A DNA stretch of 64,000 nucleotides from positions 1 to 64,000 of the forward strand of contig DYKG01000008.1 in assembly GCA_020722725.1 (NCBI GenBank), written 5' to 3'. The translations under genes and the position numbers were made by a program. Source of the DNA: Candidatus Methylomirabilis sp. Lineage in GTDB: Bacteria; Muiribacteriota; Ozemobacteria; Ozemobacterales; Ozemobacteraceae. The notes below the pieces were generated by a model that was not told the DNA's origin, searched no databases, and was given only the letters and a program-made list of their open reading frames with translations. The first letter of the stretch is position 1, and each line of letters starts with the position of its first letter. Positions 1 to 7,074 of the stretch are shown here, piece by piece.

Positions 1-208
1 ACGTGGTTAAGATAATCGCCTTGTCAACCAATGAAGAACTGTTGCTTTTAAAGGCGTTTTGATTTTAAAGCGCTAATAGATTACATATTTCTTCTGTGAA
101 CCGTATTCTATGGCCGGGCAAAACAAATGACCGGCAAAAAGAGTGATTGATCTGCAAAGCTCGAAAAGGTCTGCGAAAGAAAGCTTCAACCTGCCATTGA
201 TTGCTGAT
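1..208. other. Window edge, no gene seen
   Basis: No convincing reading frame. The stretch lies downstream of the minus-strand sugar operon. A weak GCCGG/CCGGC hairpin with a 13-nt loop around 112-134 has no T-tract, so I do not call it a terminator. The operon may continue beyond the window edge. Confidence 0.4.
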
Positions 209-877
209 TCATTTAATGGCTGAAGCGATAAAGAATGAGATCAGCAGGTTATTGCGGTTGTCGGTTCGTTCAAGTGAATCAATGCAGATTTCGGTGAAAC
301 CGGCTTCAGAGAAAAGGTCGAATACCTCATTCTCGTCGAAGAAATGTACCGTTCCAATATTGGCGCAGGCTCCGAGAGTCAGGTTTCTGAAGGTGTTTTC
401 CTCAATTTTTTCGCCGGTGCCAAAACCTGTCATGTTGCGTTTGAACAGGCCTGATGAAAAAATGCGTCCGCCTGGTTTTAGAATGCGGTTTGCCTCTGAA
501 AGTATTCTTCGAATATCGGAAAGCCGGTTGGCGGAAATGGCGGCACCATCGATGATGCAATCGAAAGTTTTATCGGCTACCGGAAGCCGGGCGGCATCAG
601 CTTGAAAAAGGTGGCTGAAAAGGCTTTCCTTGGCCAGCATTTTCCGGCAATTTTTCAGAGCGCTGAAGCTGCCGTCAAACGAGTATGCTTTGAAGCCTTC
701 GCGGGCAAGAAACCAGGAGTTGGCACCGCCTCCGCAGCCGAGGTCAAGAATTCTGGTCGGTGCAGGGTTTGCTGAATTGTAATGGCGGCAGACGAAGCGA
801 ATAACCTCTTCTGCCGGGTATCTGCCCCAGGTGCGGCTCTGATGAACTTTTTCCCATTCCTGGTCAAATGATTGCAT
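209..877 (-). CDS. Class I SAM-dependent methyltransferase
   Basis: A 222-residue protein with the class I (Rossmann) methyltransferase fold. Motif I is ILDLGCGGGANSWFLA near residue 43, an acidic strand-2 end follows (YSFDGS), and post-I residues are FDCIIDGAAIS and LKPGGRIF. This matches the Methyltransf_11/25 group, whose substrates cannot be read from sequence. AGGAG sits upstream of the ATG. Its start overlaps the preceding FemAB-like gene by 14 nt, so it is the last visible gene of a translationally coupled operon. Context suggests it methylates a nonulosonic-acid sugar or glycan, which is inference only. Confidence 0.85.
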   Translation of the reverse strand: MQSFDQEWEKVHQSRTWGRYPAEEVIRFVCRHYNSANPAPTRILDLGCGGGANSWFLAREGFKAYSFDGSFSALKNCRKMLAKESLFSHLFQADAARLPVADKTFDCIIDGAAISANRLSDIRRILSEANRILKPGGRIFSSGLFKRNMTGFGTGEKIEENTFRNLTLGACANIGTVHFFDENEVFDLFSEAGFTEICIDSLERTDNRNNLLISFFIASAIK

Positions 878-1904
878 GTTTTTTCTCCTGGTGATAATGC
901 AGATGAATCTGTGGCTGGCTGCCGGTTTCCTGCTGCCATTTCCGTGAAATGGCTGAATAAAGTTCCGGCTGATGAATAAACCGGCCGATTTGAAAACTTT
1001 GAGTTGATGGTGAAAAGCCGCGCTTAAACTTATACAGGCGATCTTCAGTGCTGTCGCTCAGACCTCCGCCCAGATGCAGCAACTTTTTACCCTTTTGCAG
1101 AGATTCTTCGGCGGCTTTAAAAATTAAAAAATCATTGGGCCTGAGAGAAAATAAAGATCGGTCTGAAGCCCCCAGATGATAGTGGGTGGCGATAGAATCT
1201 TCAAGAAAAACAGCGGCGGCGGCAAGCTGGTTTTCATCAGTAAATGCCGCCCTGGCTGAAAAATGGTCCTGGCGCAGGTCAAATATATTTTCAAAATAAA
1301 TTTTTGAGAAAAAATAGTAGGGTTCAGCGTTTATGATTTGCATGGTTTGCAGATACAATTGCATGAATTCGTCGCGGCTGCATGGGCGATAACTCAGGCC
1401 GGCCAGGCATGCTCGGCGGAAATTTCTTTGCCGCATTATTGAGGCCCGGCGAAGAATCGTGTCAAGATTGCCGGTCAGATCAATGCTTACGGTGGTTCGG
1501 TTATGACTGAAATTCCGGCTGAGTTTTTCAGGAAAATTCTGAATTACCAAGGGGTTGAGCCTTACAAATTCTGCAACAATGCCGCTATTGCAGCACCACT
1601 GGTGGTGGGCGGCGTAAACCTGGCTTACATGGCTGGGAGCAGTCCAGATTCCGCCGTAGCCATAAGGGGTTTCGATGTCGTAAAGCAATTTTTCATTGCA
1701 CAATCGGTCGGGAATTTTTTTCAAAAGAAATGGGTAAAAGCCGACGATGTAATGGTTTTCTTCAAACAGCAGAGCGGTTGCTATGCCTTCGCCATTGTTC
1801 TGCAGCAGTTCGAGGTATTCCCTGGTGTAATAGGCTTTTCCGGGAAAATCGGGAATTTTTTCAAGAATTTCGTTCCAGTCAGATTGTAGAACGGTAACTT
1901 TCAT
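864..1904 (-). CDS. FemAB/GNAT-like acyl- or aminoacyltransferase
   Basis: A 346-residue protein resembling the Acetyltransf_6/FemAB group, which has tandem GNAT folds. The C-terminal half has the usual run THYHLGASD...LRPNDFLIFKAAEES...KKLLHLGGGLS (about residues 245-290), followed by YKFKRGFSP. Relatives transfer acyl or aminoacyl groups to cell-wall precursors or to sugars in polysaccharide clusters. The start overlaps the NeuB stop by 4 nt (ATGA), so it is coupled to it. An N-acyl modification of the nonulosonic sugar is plausible but not shown by sequence. Confidence 0.75.
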   Translation of the reverse strand: MKVTVLQSDWNEILEKIPDFPGKAYYTREYLELLQNNGEGIATALLFEENHYIVGFYPFLLKKIPDRLCNEKLLYDIETPYGYGGIWTAPSHVSQVYAAHHQWCCNSGIVAEFVRLNPLVIQNFPEKLSRNFSHNRTTVSIDLTGNLDTILRRASIMRQRNFRRACLAGLSYRPCSRDEFMQLYLQTMQIINAEPYYFFSKIYFENIFDLRQDHFSARAAFTDENQLAAAAVFLEDSIATHYHLGASDRSLFSLRPNDFLIFKAAEESLQKGKKLLHLGGGLSDSTEDRLYKFKRGFSPSTQSFQIGRFIHQPELYSAISRKWQQETGSQPQIHLHYHQEKKHAII

Positions 1905-2947
1905 TCAACAACCTGCCCGAGCTGGTTCCAGCAGATGGGCTGGTCGGGTTGAAAATCACACAGTGCAATACGCCCCACGATTAAATCAAGCATTTCTGGG
2001 GCAAGGTCGCCGGTCGGTCTTTTACAGGCCAGATCTTTCAGCAAAATTTTCTGGCCGGCCCTTATTTCCCGGGCGGCACAAATTCCGCGCCGCACCAGAG
2101 GCAAATTTTTCATTTCGGCGGGCGAGGGGTCTTTGATTGCTGAACCCATCATTGCAGCAGTCTTTCTGATTGAGCTGATCATTGCCTTTAATTCAGCCGG
2201 CTCGAGAGAGGCGGTATGGTCTGGGCCGGGCATGTTGCGGTCAAGGGTGAAATGCTTTTCGATAATGCATGCGCCAAGAGCCGTTGCAGCGATGGCGGCT
2301 TCGATGCCAATGCTGTGGTCAGACAGGCCGACGGGCAAAGAAAAAGCCTGCCGCATCGTTTTCATTGCCCGAAGGTTGATCTCATTGGCAGGAGCAGGGT
2401 ATTCGCTGGTGCAATGCAGAAGCATGATGTCGGTGCAGCCGTGGTTTTTAAGGCATGCCACAGCTTTTTCAACTTCACCGATGGTGCTCATGCCGGTTGA
2501 AAGAATTACGGGCAGGCGGGCAGCAGCTATTTCAGCAAGAAAGGGCAGGTTGGTCACTTCGCCTGAGCCAATTTTAACTGCGTCAACTTTAATTTCAATC
2601 AGGCATTTGAGGCTGGCACTGCCGTCTGGCGCAGATAGAAAGGCAAGCCCCTTCTGTCTGGCAAACTGTTTCAGCTCGGTAAAAACTGCAAAGTCGAGTT
2701 CGAGCCCGTGTAAAAGTTCAAGCTGGCTGGCAATATCGGGTTTTCTCTGATATTGCGCTGCGGGTGCAAATGCAGAGGCGCATTCTTCTGCTTTGAACGT
2801 CTGAAATTTAACTATGTCTGCACCGGCTTCGGCAGCAGCTTCAACAAGCTTCATGGCAAGCCGGGGGTCACCGTTATGGTTAACTCCTGCTTCAGCAATA
2901 ATAATCGGCAGGTTTTCAAATGAATCGATGAATAGTTTACCTGACAT
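1901..2947 (-). CDS. neuB: NeuB-type nonulosonic acid synthase (sialic/legionaminic)
   Basis: A 348-residue protein of the N-acetylneuraminate/legionaminate/pseudaminate synthase family, which condenses PEP with an amino-hexose. The NeuB barrel begins IIAEAGVNHNGD and contains VKFQTFKAEE, VKIGSGE, ILSTGMSTIGEVE, LHCTSEYPAP, GLSDHS and the metal-site region IIEKHFTLDR with PGPDH. A C-terminal SAF (antifreeze-like) domain starts near VRRGICAAREI. An upstream in-frame TTG at 2956 is possible; ATG 2947 is chosen because NeuB proteins start close to this point. With LegB and the CBS-nucleotidyltransferase next to it, legionaminic-type sugar is the likeliest product. Confidence 0.9.
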   Translation of the reverse strand: MSGKLFIDSFENLPIIIAEAGVNHNGDPRLAMKLVEAAAEAGADIVKFQTFKAEECASAFAPAAQYQRKPDIASQLELLHGLELDFAVFTELKQFARQKGLAFLSAPDGSASLKCLIEIKVDAVKIGSGEVTNLPFLAEIAAARLPVILSTGMSTIGEVEKAVACLKNHGCTDIMLLHCTSEYPAPANEINLRAMKTMRQAFSLPVGLSDHSIGIEAAIAATALGACIIEKHFTLDRNMPGPDHTASLEPAELKAMISSIRKTAAMMGSAIKDPSPAEMKNLPLVRRGICAAREIRAGQKILLKDLACKRPTGDLAPEMLDLIVGRIALCDFQPDQPICWNQLGQVVE

Positions 2948-3932
2948 AGCCTTCAACTTCAGGAAAATGATCGAGGTTTTCTTTTACCCAGTCAATAGTG
3001 CGGGTAAGGCCTTCGTCGAAACAGTAGCGCGGCGACCAGCCCAGTTCGTGGCGTGCCAATGAAGAATCTCCGATGAGTCTTTCGACTTCAGAGCCTTGCG
3101 GTCTGGTTCTTTCAGCCTGATTTTCGAGTCTGGCACGGTTGCCGCAGATGTCGATGATTTTTTTTGCGGTTTCTTCAATGCTAATGCCGTTGCCGGTGCT
3201 CAGGTTATATACAGTGCCCGGCTTGCCTGCGGTAGCTGCGGCAATAAATCCGCTAACTGTATCTTCAACGTAGTTGAAATCGCGTATGGGGGTAAGGTTG
3301 CCAAGCCTTACAACATCTGATTTCAAGGCCTGAACTGCAATGGTCGGAATCACGGCGCGCATTGACTGGCGCGGGCCAAAAGTATTGAATGGCCTGACAA
3401 TGGTTACCGGCAGGGAAAAGCTGCGGGCAAAAGAAAGGCCGAGCATGTCGGCGCTTATTTTACTGGCAGCGTAGGGCGACTGAGCCTGTAGCGGGTGTTT
3501 TTCGCTCATCGGCACTTCAACTGCGGTTCCGTAAACTTCAGAGGTCGAGGTAAGAATTATTCTGGCGACCCGGTTGATTGCAGCGGCCTGAAGAAGATTC
3601 AAGGTTCCGGTTACGTTGGTGTCAACATAACTTTGGGCAGCTTCATAAGAGTAGGGGATGCCGATCAGAGCGGCAAGGTGAAAGACGGTATCGCAATTGT
3701 TCAGAAGCTTTTGCATCTGGTTCTGATCGCGAACATCGCCGAAGTGAATTTCAAGATTCGGGTGTTTGCAGTTTTTCAGCCATCCGGCGTCGGTGCGGGA
3801 GTTGTAGTGAGCCAGGGCTCTGACTCTGGCTCCATTTTTTAGCAGGGCTTCGGTTAGATGACTGCCGATAAAGCCCCCGGCACCGGTCACAAAAACCTGT
3901 TTGCAGGAGAAGTTTTCGATCTGTTTATTCAT
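2937..3932 (-). CDS. legB: LegB-like NAD-dependent 4,6-dehydratase (extended SDR)
   Basis: A 331-residue extended short-chain dehydrogenase. It has the nucleotide motif VTGAGGFIGSH, the catalytic TSTSEVYG and YAASK, and IVRPFNTFGPRQS. The phrase RALAHYNSRTDAGWLKN near the N-terminus is typical of LegB, which makes the 4-keto-6-deoxy intermediate from GDP- or UDP-GlcNAc in legionaminic acid synthesis. ATG 3932 is preferred over upstream codons (3968, 3947) because a GGGGTG box precedes it and it overlaps the ptmE-like stop by 8 nt. The usual LegC aminotransferase and LegG epimerase are not in the window. Confidence 0.85.
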   Translation of the reverse strand: MNKQIENFSCKQVFVTGAGGFIGSHLTEALLKNGARVRALAHYNSRTDAGWLKNCKHPNLEIHFGDVRDQNQMQKLLNNCDTVFHLAALIGIPYSYEAAQSYVDTNVTGTLNLLQAAAINRVARIILTSTSEVYGTAVEVPMSEKHPLQAQSPYAASKISADMLGLSFARSFSLPVTIVRPFNTFGPRQSMRAVIPTIAVQALKSDVVRLGNLTPIRDFNYVEDTVSGFIAAATAGKPGTVYNLSTGNGISIEETAKKIIDICGNRARLENQAERTRPQGSEVERLIGDSSLARHELGWSPRYCFDEGLTRTIDWVKENLDHFPEVEGYVR

Positions 3933-4971
3933 TTTGCACCCCGCCATCTTTGACTTTGAAATAATCATTTGGATTTCCGATATCGAGCCAGAATTCGGAA
4001 ACCGGGTAGCAACTTACACCAGCCCGTTCAAAGACCGCTGTTTTGATAAGATTGGGCATGTCATACCTGGTTTCGCGGGGTATCAGGCTAAGAAGCGCAG
4101 GATCAAGAACATAGATTCCGGCATTGATAAAAATGCTTTGCGATGGTTTTTCTTCAATGTCGATGAGCTGGTCGCCCCACATATTAACGACACCGTAGGG
4201 AATCTGGAAATTGAATTCCCGGGTGCACACCGTCATTGGCTTGCCGGCAGACTGGTGATATTGCAGAAGATTGCTGAAGTTGACCGGCGAAAGAATGTCA
4301 CCGTTCATTACCAGAATGGGTTCTTGAAGCGGTTCAGGCAAAAGAGTCAGTGCTCCGGCGGTGCCGAGGAACTGCTTTTCATGAAGGTATTCGATTTTGG
4401 CACCAGCCACCGGATTAAGCTCAAAGTGGCGCATAATTTTTTCCGCCTGATAATTTACCGAAATGAAAATGCGGGTGAAACCGTGGCGTCGAAGCTGCTC
4501 GACAATGATGCTGATGATGGGTTTTCCGCCGACGGGAAGAAGCGGCTTGGGCAGGTTGCGGGTCAGTTCACCCAGTCTTGAACCGAGGCCGCCGGCCATA
4601 ATCAGGGCCGGGTTGGGTCTGGGGCGGGCGGCAATCAGTTCTTTTATGGTTGCCAGCCTGATTACCCGCCGTTCACGGTCAACAATCGGCAGGTGCTTGA
4701 TTGAGCGGTTGGTCATGATAAACAGCAGTTCATCGTCAGTGGTGGCGTGATCGGCAACAATTGGCCTGCGATTCATCAGCTCTGAGATGGGGTCGTTAAG
4801 AGAGGAGCCGCGAATTATGCCGCGTCTGATATCGCCATCGGTTACCGTGCCGATCAAACGACTTTCGCTATCGATCACCAGAGCAATTTCAAGGGCTGCA
4901 TCGTCGATAACCTTCAGTGTTTCGAGAATGCTGGCGGTTGGGCTGATGCATATCTTTTGGCAGCTGTTCAT
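3925..4971 (-). CDS. ptmE: CBS-domain sugar nucleotidyltransferase (PtmE-like)
   Basis: A 348-residue protein with two N-terminal CBS motifs (about residues 1-120; ISPTASILETLKVID, VTDGDIRRGI, LPIVDRERRVIRLATIKELI). A GlmU/RfbA-type nucleotidyltransferase follows, with ALIMAGGLGSRLGELTRN, LPKPLLPVGGKPI, ILVMNGDI and WLDIGNPNDY. This architecture matches Campylobacter PtmE, which guanylylates glucosamine-1-phosphate to start the GDP-sugar route to legionaminic acid. AGGA lies 8 nt before the ATG. It is the first gene of the minus-strand operon and is divergent from the DUF362 gene. Confidence 0.85.
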   Translation of the reverse strand: MNSCQKICISPTASILETLKVIDDAALEIALVIDSESRLIGTVTDGDIRRGIIRGSSLNDPISELMNRRPIVADHATTDDELLFIMTNRSIKHLPIVDRERRVIRLATIKELIAARPRPNPALIMAGGLGSRLGELTRNLPKPLLPVGGKPIISIIVEQLRRHGFTRIFISVNYQAEKIMRHFELNPVAGAKIEYLHEKQFLGTAGALTLLPEPLQEPILVMNGDILSPVNFSNLLQYHQSAGKPMTVCTREFNFQIPYGVVNMWGDQLIDIEEKPSQSIFINAGIYVLDPALLSLIPRETRYDMPNLIKTAVFERAGVSCYPVSEFWLDIGNPNDYFKVKDGGVQNE

Positions 4972-5088
4972 CGGTGGGTTCCTGATTAGTTTTGAAGAAT
5001 TCTTAGAATAACAGAAACCTGGCGGCAGGTAAATAACTTGAAGTTAATCGGTGGGTTAAATATAATGGAAGCAAATCAGGAGATAAAT
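4971..5088. promoter_or_regulatory. Divergent promoter region with 10-bp direct repeat
   Basis: On the plus strand TTGAAG (5038-5043), a 17-nt spacer and TATAAT (5061-5066) form a good sigma70-type promoter for the DUF362 gene. On the minus strand TTTACC-17-TATTCT is a weaker candidate for the sugar operon. The 10-mer TCGGTGGGTT occurs at 4971-4980 and again at 5048-5057, inside the plus-strand spacer, and could be a shared operator. That last point is inference. Confidence 0.55.
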
Positions 5089-6417
5089 ATGGCCAGATCA
5101 AAAGTGGCGGTTCTCAGAACCAGCCCGGCAACAGTATTACGTGATTATCATCGTTTGCTTAATTTGGCGGGGTATCAGGATACAATCGCTAAAGACAAAG
5201 ATACTGCCCTGAAAATCAACATTTCGTGGCATTTCTTTTTTCCCGGTGCATCAACTACGCCATGGCAGCTTGAAGGTGTAATTCGTGCAATGAAGAAAGA
5301 TGGATATGAACCCAATCTGATTCACGGTTGCCACAACCGCACGGTGGTTATTGACAGCCACCTGGGTGAGCGTGAAAACAAGCAGATCAACGTTATCGAG
5401 GCGCATGGGCTGCGAAATGTGCACCTCTATGAAGGTGAAGACTGGGTAAATGTGCGTGATGCGGTTGGCGATCTGCAAAAAGAATTTTTGTGCCTGAATG
5501 AGGTTTACCCCAGGGGTTTTTCGATTCCACGGCGGTTTATCGGTGAGAATATAATTCACCTGCCGACGGTTAAAACTCACGTATTTACCACCACAACCGG
5601 TGCAATGAAAAATGCGTTTGGTGGCCTGCTGAATGAGCATCGACACTGGACTCATCCGGTTATTCACGAAACCCTGGTCGATCTGCTGATGATCCAGAAA
5701 AAGATTCACCCCGGGGTCTTTGCGGTTATGGACGGCACTTTTGCCGGTGATGGCCCGGGCCCTCGGTGTATGAATCCGAAGACGAAAAACATCATATTGG
5801 CTTCTTCCGATCAGGTGGCCATCGATACGGTTGCTGCTTCACTGATGGGTTTTGACCCGTTGAAAGACTGCAAATTCATCAGACTGGCCCATGAGCGTGG
5901 TCTGGGCTGCGGCGACATCAATGAGATCGAGATTGCGGGTGATTTAGAAGCTGGTCGTGAGCGCTGGAATTTTGATGGGCCGTTCAGGGAAATGACCTTT
6001 GCTTCAAGGCAGCAGCACAACATTTACTGGGGATTTCTCAAAAAACCGATTGAGTGGTCGTTGAAGACCTGGCTTGCACCCTGGGCTTACGTTGCCTCGG
6101 TTGTCTATCATGACATGTATTGGTATCCGATCGAGGGGCGCAAAAAACTTTATCAGCTTTTAAAAACCCCGTGGGGCAGACTCTTCGACAACTGGGAGCT
6201 GTTAAAGCCTGATTCAGAGGGCAATGGATATCCCGATCTCGGTTCTGACCAACGTCGAATGAAGGTTACCACTGATCATATTTTTGAAGTCATACGCCTG
6301 ATTGGCATGGCAGTCGCTGAATCGCCCGAGTGGAAATCCAACCGCGGGCGCAAGGTTTGCCCATCTTGTGTTGGGCCCAGCTGTGTTCATAAATCCTGCA
6401 TGAAAGAGGGTAAATGA
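5089..6417 (+). CDS. DUF362 domain protein
   Basis: A 442-residue cytoplasmic protein of the DUF362 family, whose function is poorly defined and which is often found near iron-sulfur proteins. Visible family features are VAVLRTSPATVL, INISWHFFFPGA, the central HLPTVKTHVFTTTTGAMKNAFGGL and MDGTFAGDGPGPR. The C-terminus is cysteine rich (CPSCVGPSCVHKSC) and could bind metal. An in-frame TTG at 5038 is part of the -35 box, so the ATG at 5089 with AGGAG 6 nt upstream is the start. The small membrane protein follows 1 nt after the stop. Confidence 0.85.
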   Translation: MARSKVAVLRTSPATVLRDYHRLLNLAGYQDTIAKDKDTALKINISWHFFFPGASTTPWQLEGVIRAMKKDGYEPNLIHGCHNRTVVIDSHLGERENKQINVIEAHGLRNVHLYEGEDWVNVRDAVGDLQKEFLCLNEVYPRGFSIPRRFIGENIIHLPTVKTHVFTTTTGAMKNAFGGLLNEHRHWTHPVIHETLVDLLMIQKKIHPGVFAVMDGTFAGDGPGPRCMNPKTKNIILASSDQVAIDTVAASLMGFDPLKDCKFIRLAHERGLGCGDINEIEIAGDLEAGRERWNFDGPFREMTFASRQQHNIYWGFLKKPIEWSLKTWLAPWAYVASVVYHDMYWYPIEGRKKLYQLLKTPWGRLFDNWELLKPDSEGNGYPDLGSDQRRMKVTTDHIFEVIRLIGMAVAESPEWKSNRGRKVCPSCVGPSCVHKSCMKEGK

Positions 6418-6418
6418 A

Positions 6419-6655
6419 ATGGGTGCGTTCCTGGTGCTGACTGGTGCAATCATGCTGATGGGAAGCGTAATCTGGCTTGTTGGAGAAATTCTCAAGACAG
6501 GGGTTATATGGGGAATGCTCGCTCTTTTCCTGTTGCCGCTCGTAGCCTTTTACTGGACATTCTGGGTAGATTACCGGCGCTGCCATGAACCATTTTTCAT
6601 TGGTATGGGCGGCACAGTTATTATTCTCTGCGGATATGCGATTGGCGTTGGCTGA
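6419..6655 (+). CDS. Small two-TM membrane protein
   Basis: A 78-residue hydrophobic protein with two or three predicted membrane segments (MGAFLVLTGAIMLMGSVIWL; ILKTGVIWGMLALFLLPLVAF; a C-terminal hydrophobic run). It starts 1 nt after the DUF362 stop, so the two are probably co-translated. I recognise no family with a known function. Confidence 0.7.
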   Translation: MGAFLVLTGAIMLMGSVIWLVGEILKTGVIWGMLALFLLPLVAFYWTFWVDYRRCHEPFFIGMGGTVIILCGYAIGVG

Positions 6656-6679
6656 AGCGCATGCACAGGAGGTATTGAT

Positions 6680-7009
6680 TTGTCGAGCTTCAATTTTTCG
6701 GTTCTGGTGGTTGATTCAAAAGAGCCTGGTCTGATCGTTAAACTGATTGGAGAATTGGATCAGTTAACGGTTCGAGAGCTTAAGTCGCGTCTTGAAGAGT
6801 TTGAAGCCGAAAAAGCGACCAGTCTGATCTTTGACCTGGCAGAACTTGAATTCATGGCCAGTGCCGGCTTATCGATTTTTGCATTTTATCACGAACTCTT
6901 TCAGAAAAATGACCAGGGTCAGACAATGAAGCTGATCAATGTTTCTTCAGGCGTAATGAGGGTGTTCAAACTGACCCGCATGGATGAAATCATCAGCGTC
7001 AGCGAGTAA
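6680..7009 (+). CDS. STAS-domain anti-anti-sigma factor-like protein
   Basis: A 109-residue single STAS domain of the SpoIIAA/RsbV type: LIVKLIGELDQLTVRELKSR, then LIFDLAELEFMASAGLSIF, where the serine of M-A-S-A-G is at the usual phosphorylation site. Such proteins bind a partner-switching anti-sigma kinase; none is nearby. The start is TTG at 6680, supported by AGGAGG 7 nt upstream. It ends just before a strong terminator and closes the DUF362 operon. Confidence 0.9.
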   Translation: MSSFNFSVLVVDSKEPGLIVKLIGELDQLTVRELKSRLEEFEAEKATSLIFDLAELEFMASAGLSIFAFYHELFQKNDQGQTMKLINVSSGVMRVFKLTRMDEIISVSE

Positions 7010-7024
7010 CTGTTTTTCAAAAAA

Positions 7025-7059
7025 AATCCCCGATCACTTGTTTCAAGTGATCGGGGATT
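7025..7059. terminator. Strong bidirectional terminator
   Basis: A 14-bp perfect stem, TCCCCGATCACTTG (7027-7040) with its complement at 7044-7057 around a TTT loop, extended by A-T pairs. An A-run on the left and a T-rich right side let it serve both the STAS gene and the convergent oligopeptidase gene. Confidence 0.9.
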
Positions 7060-7074
7060 AATTTAATCGAACAT

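Noticed and set aside
112-134. GCCGG/CCGGC hairpin as operon terminator
   Set aside because: The 13-nt loop and missing T-tract make it too weak.
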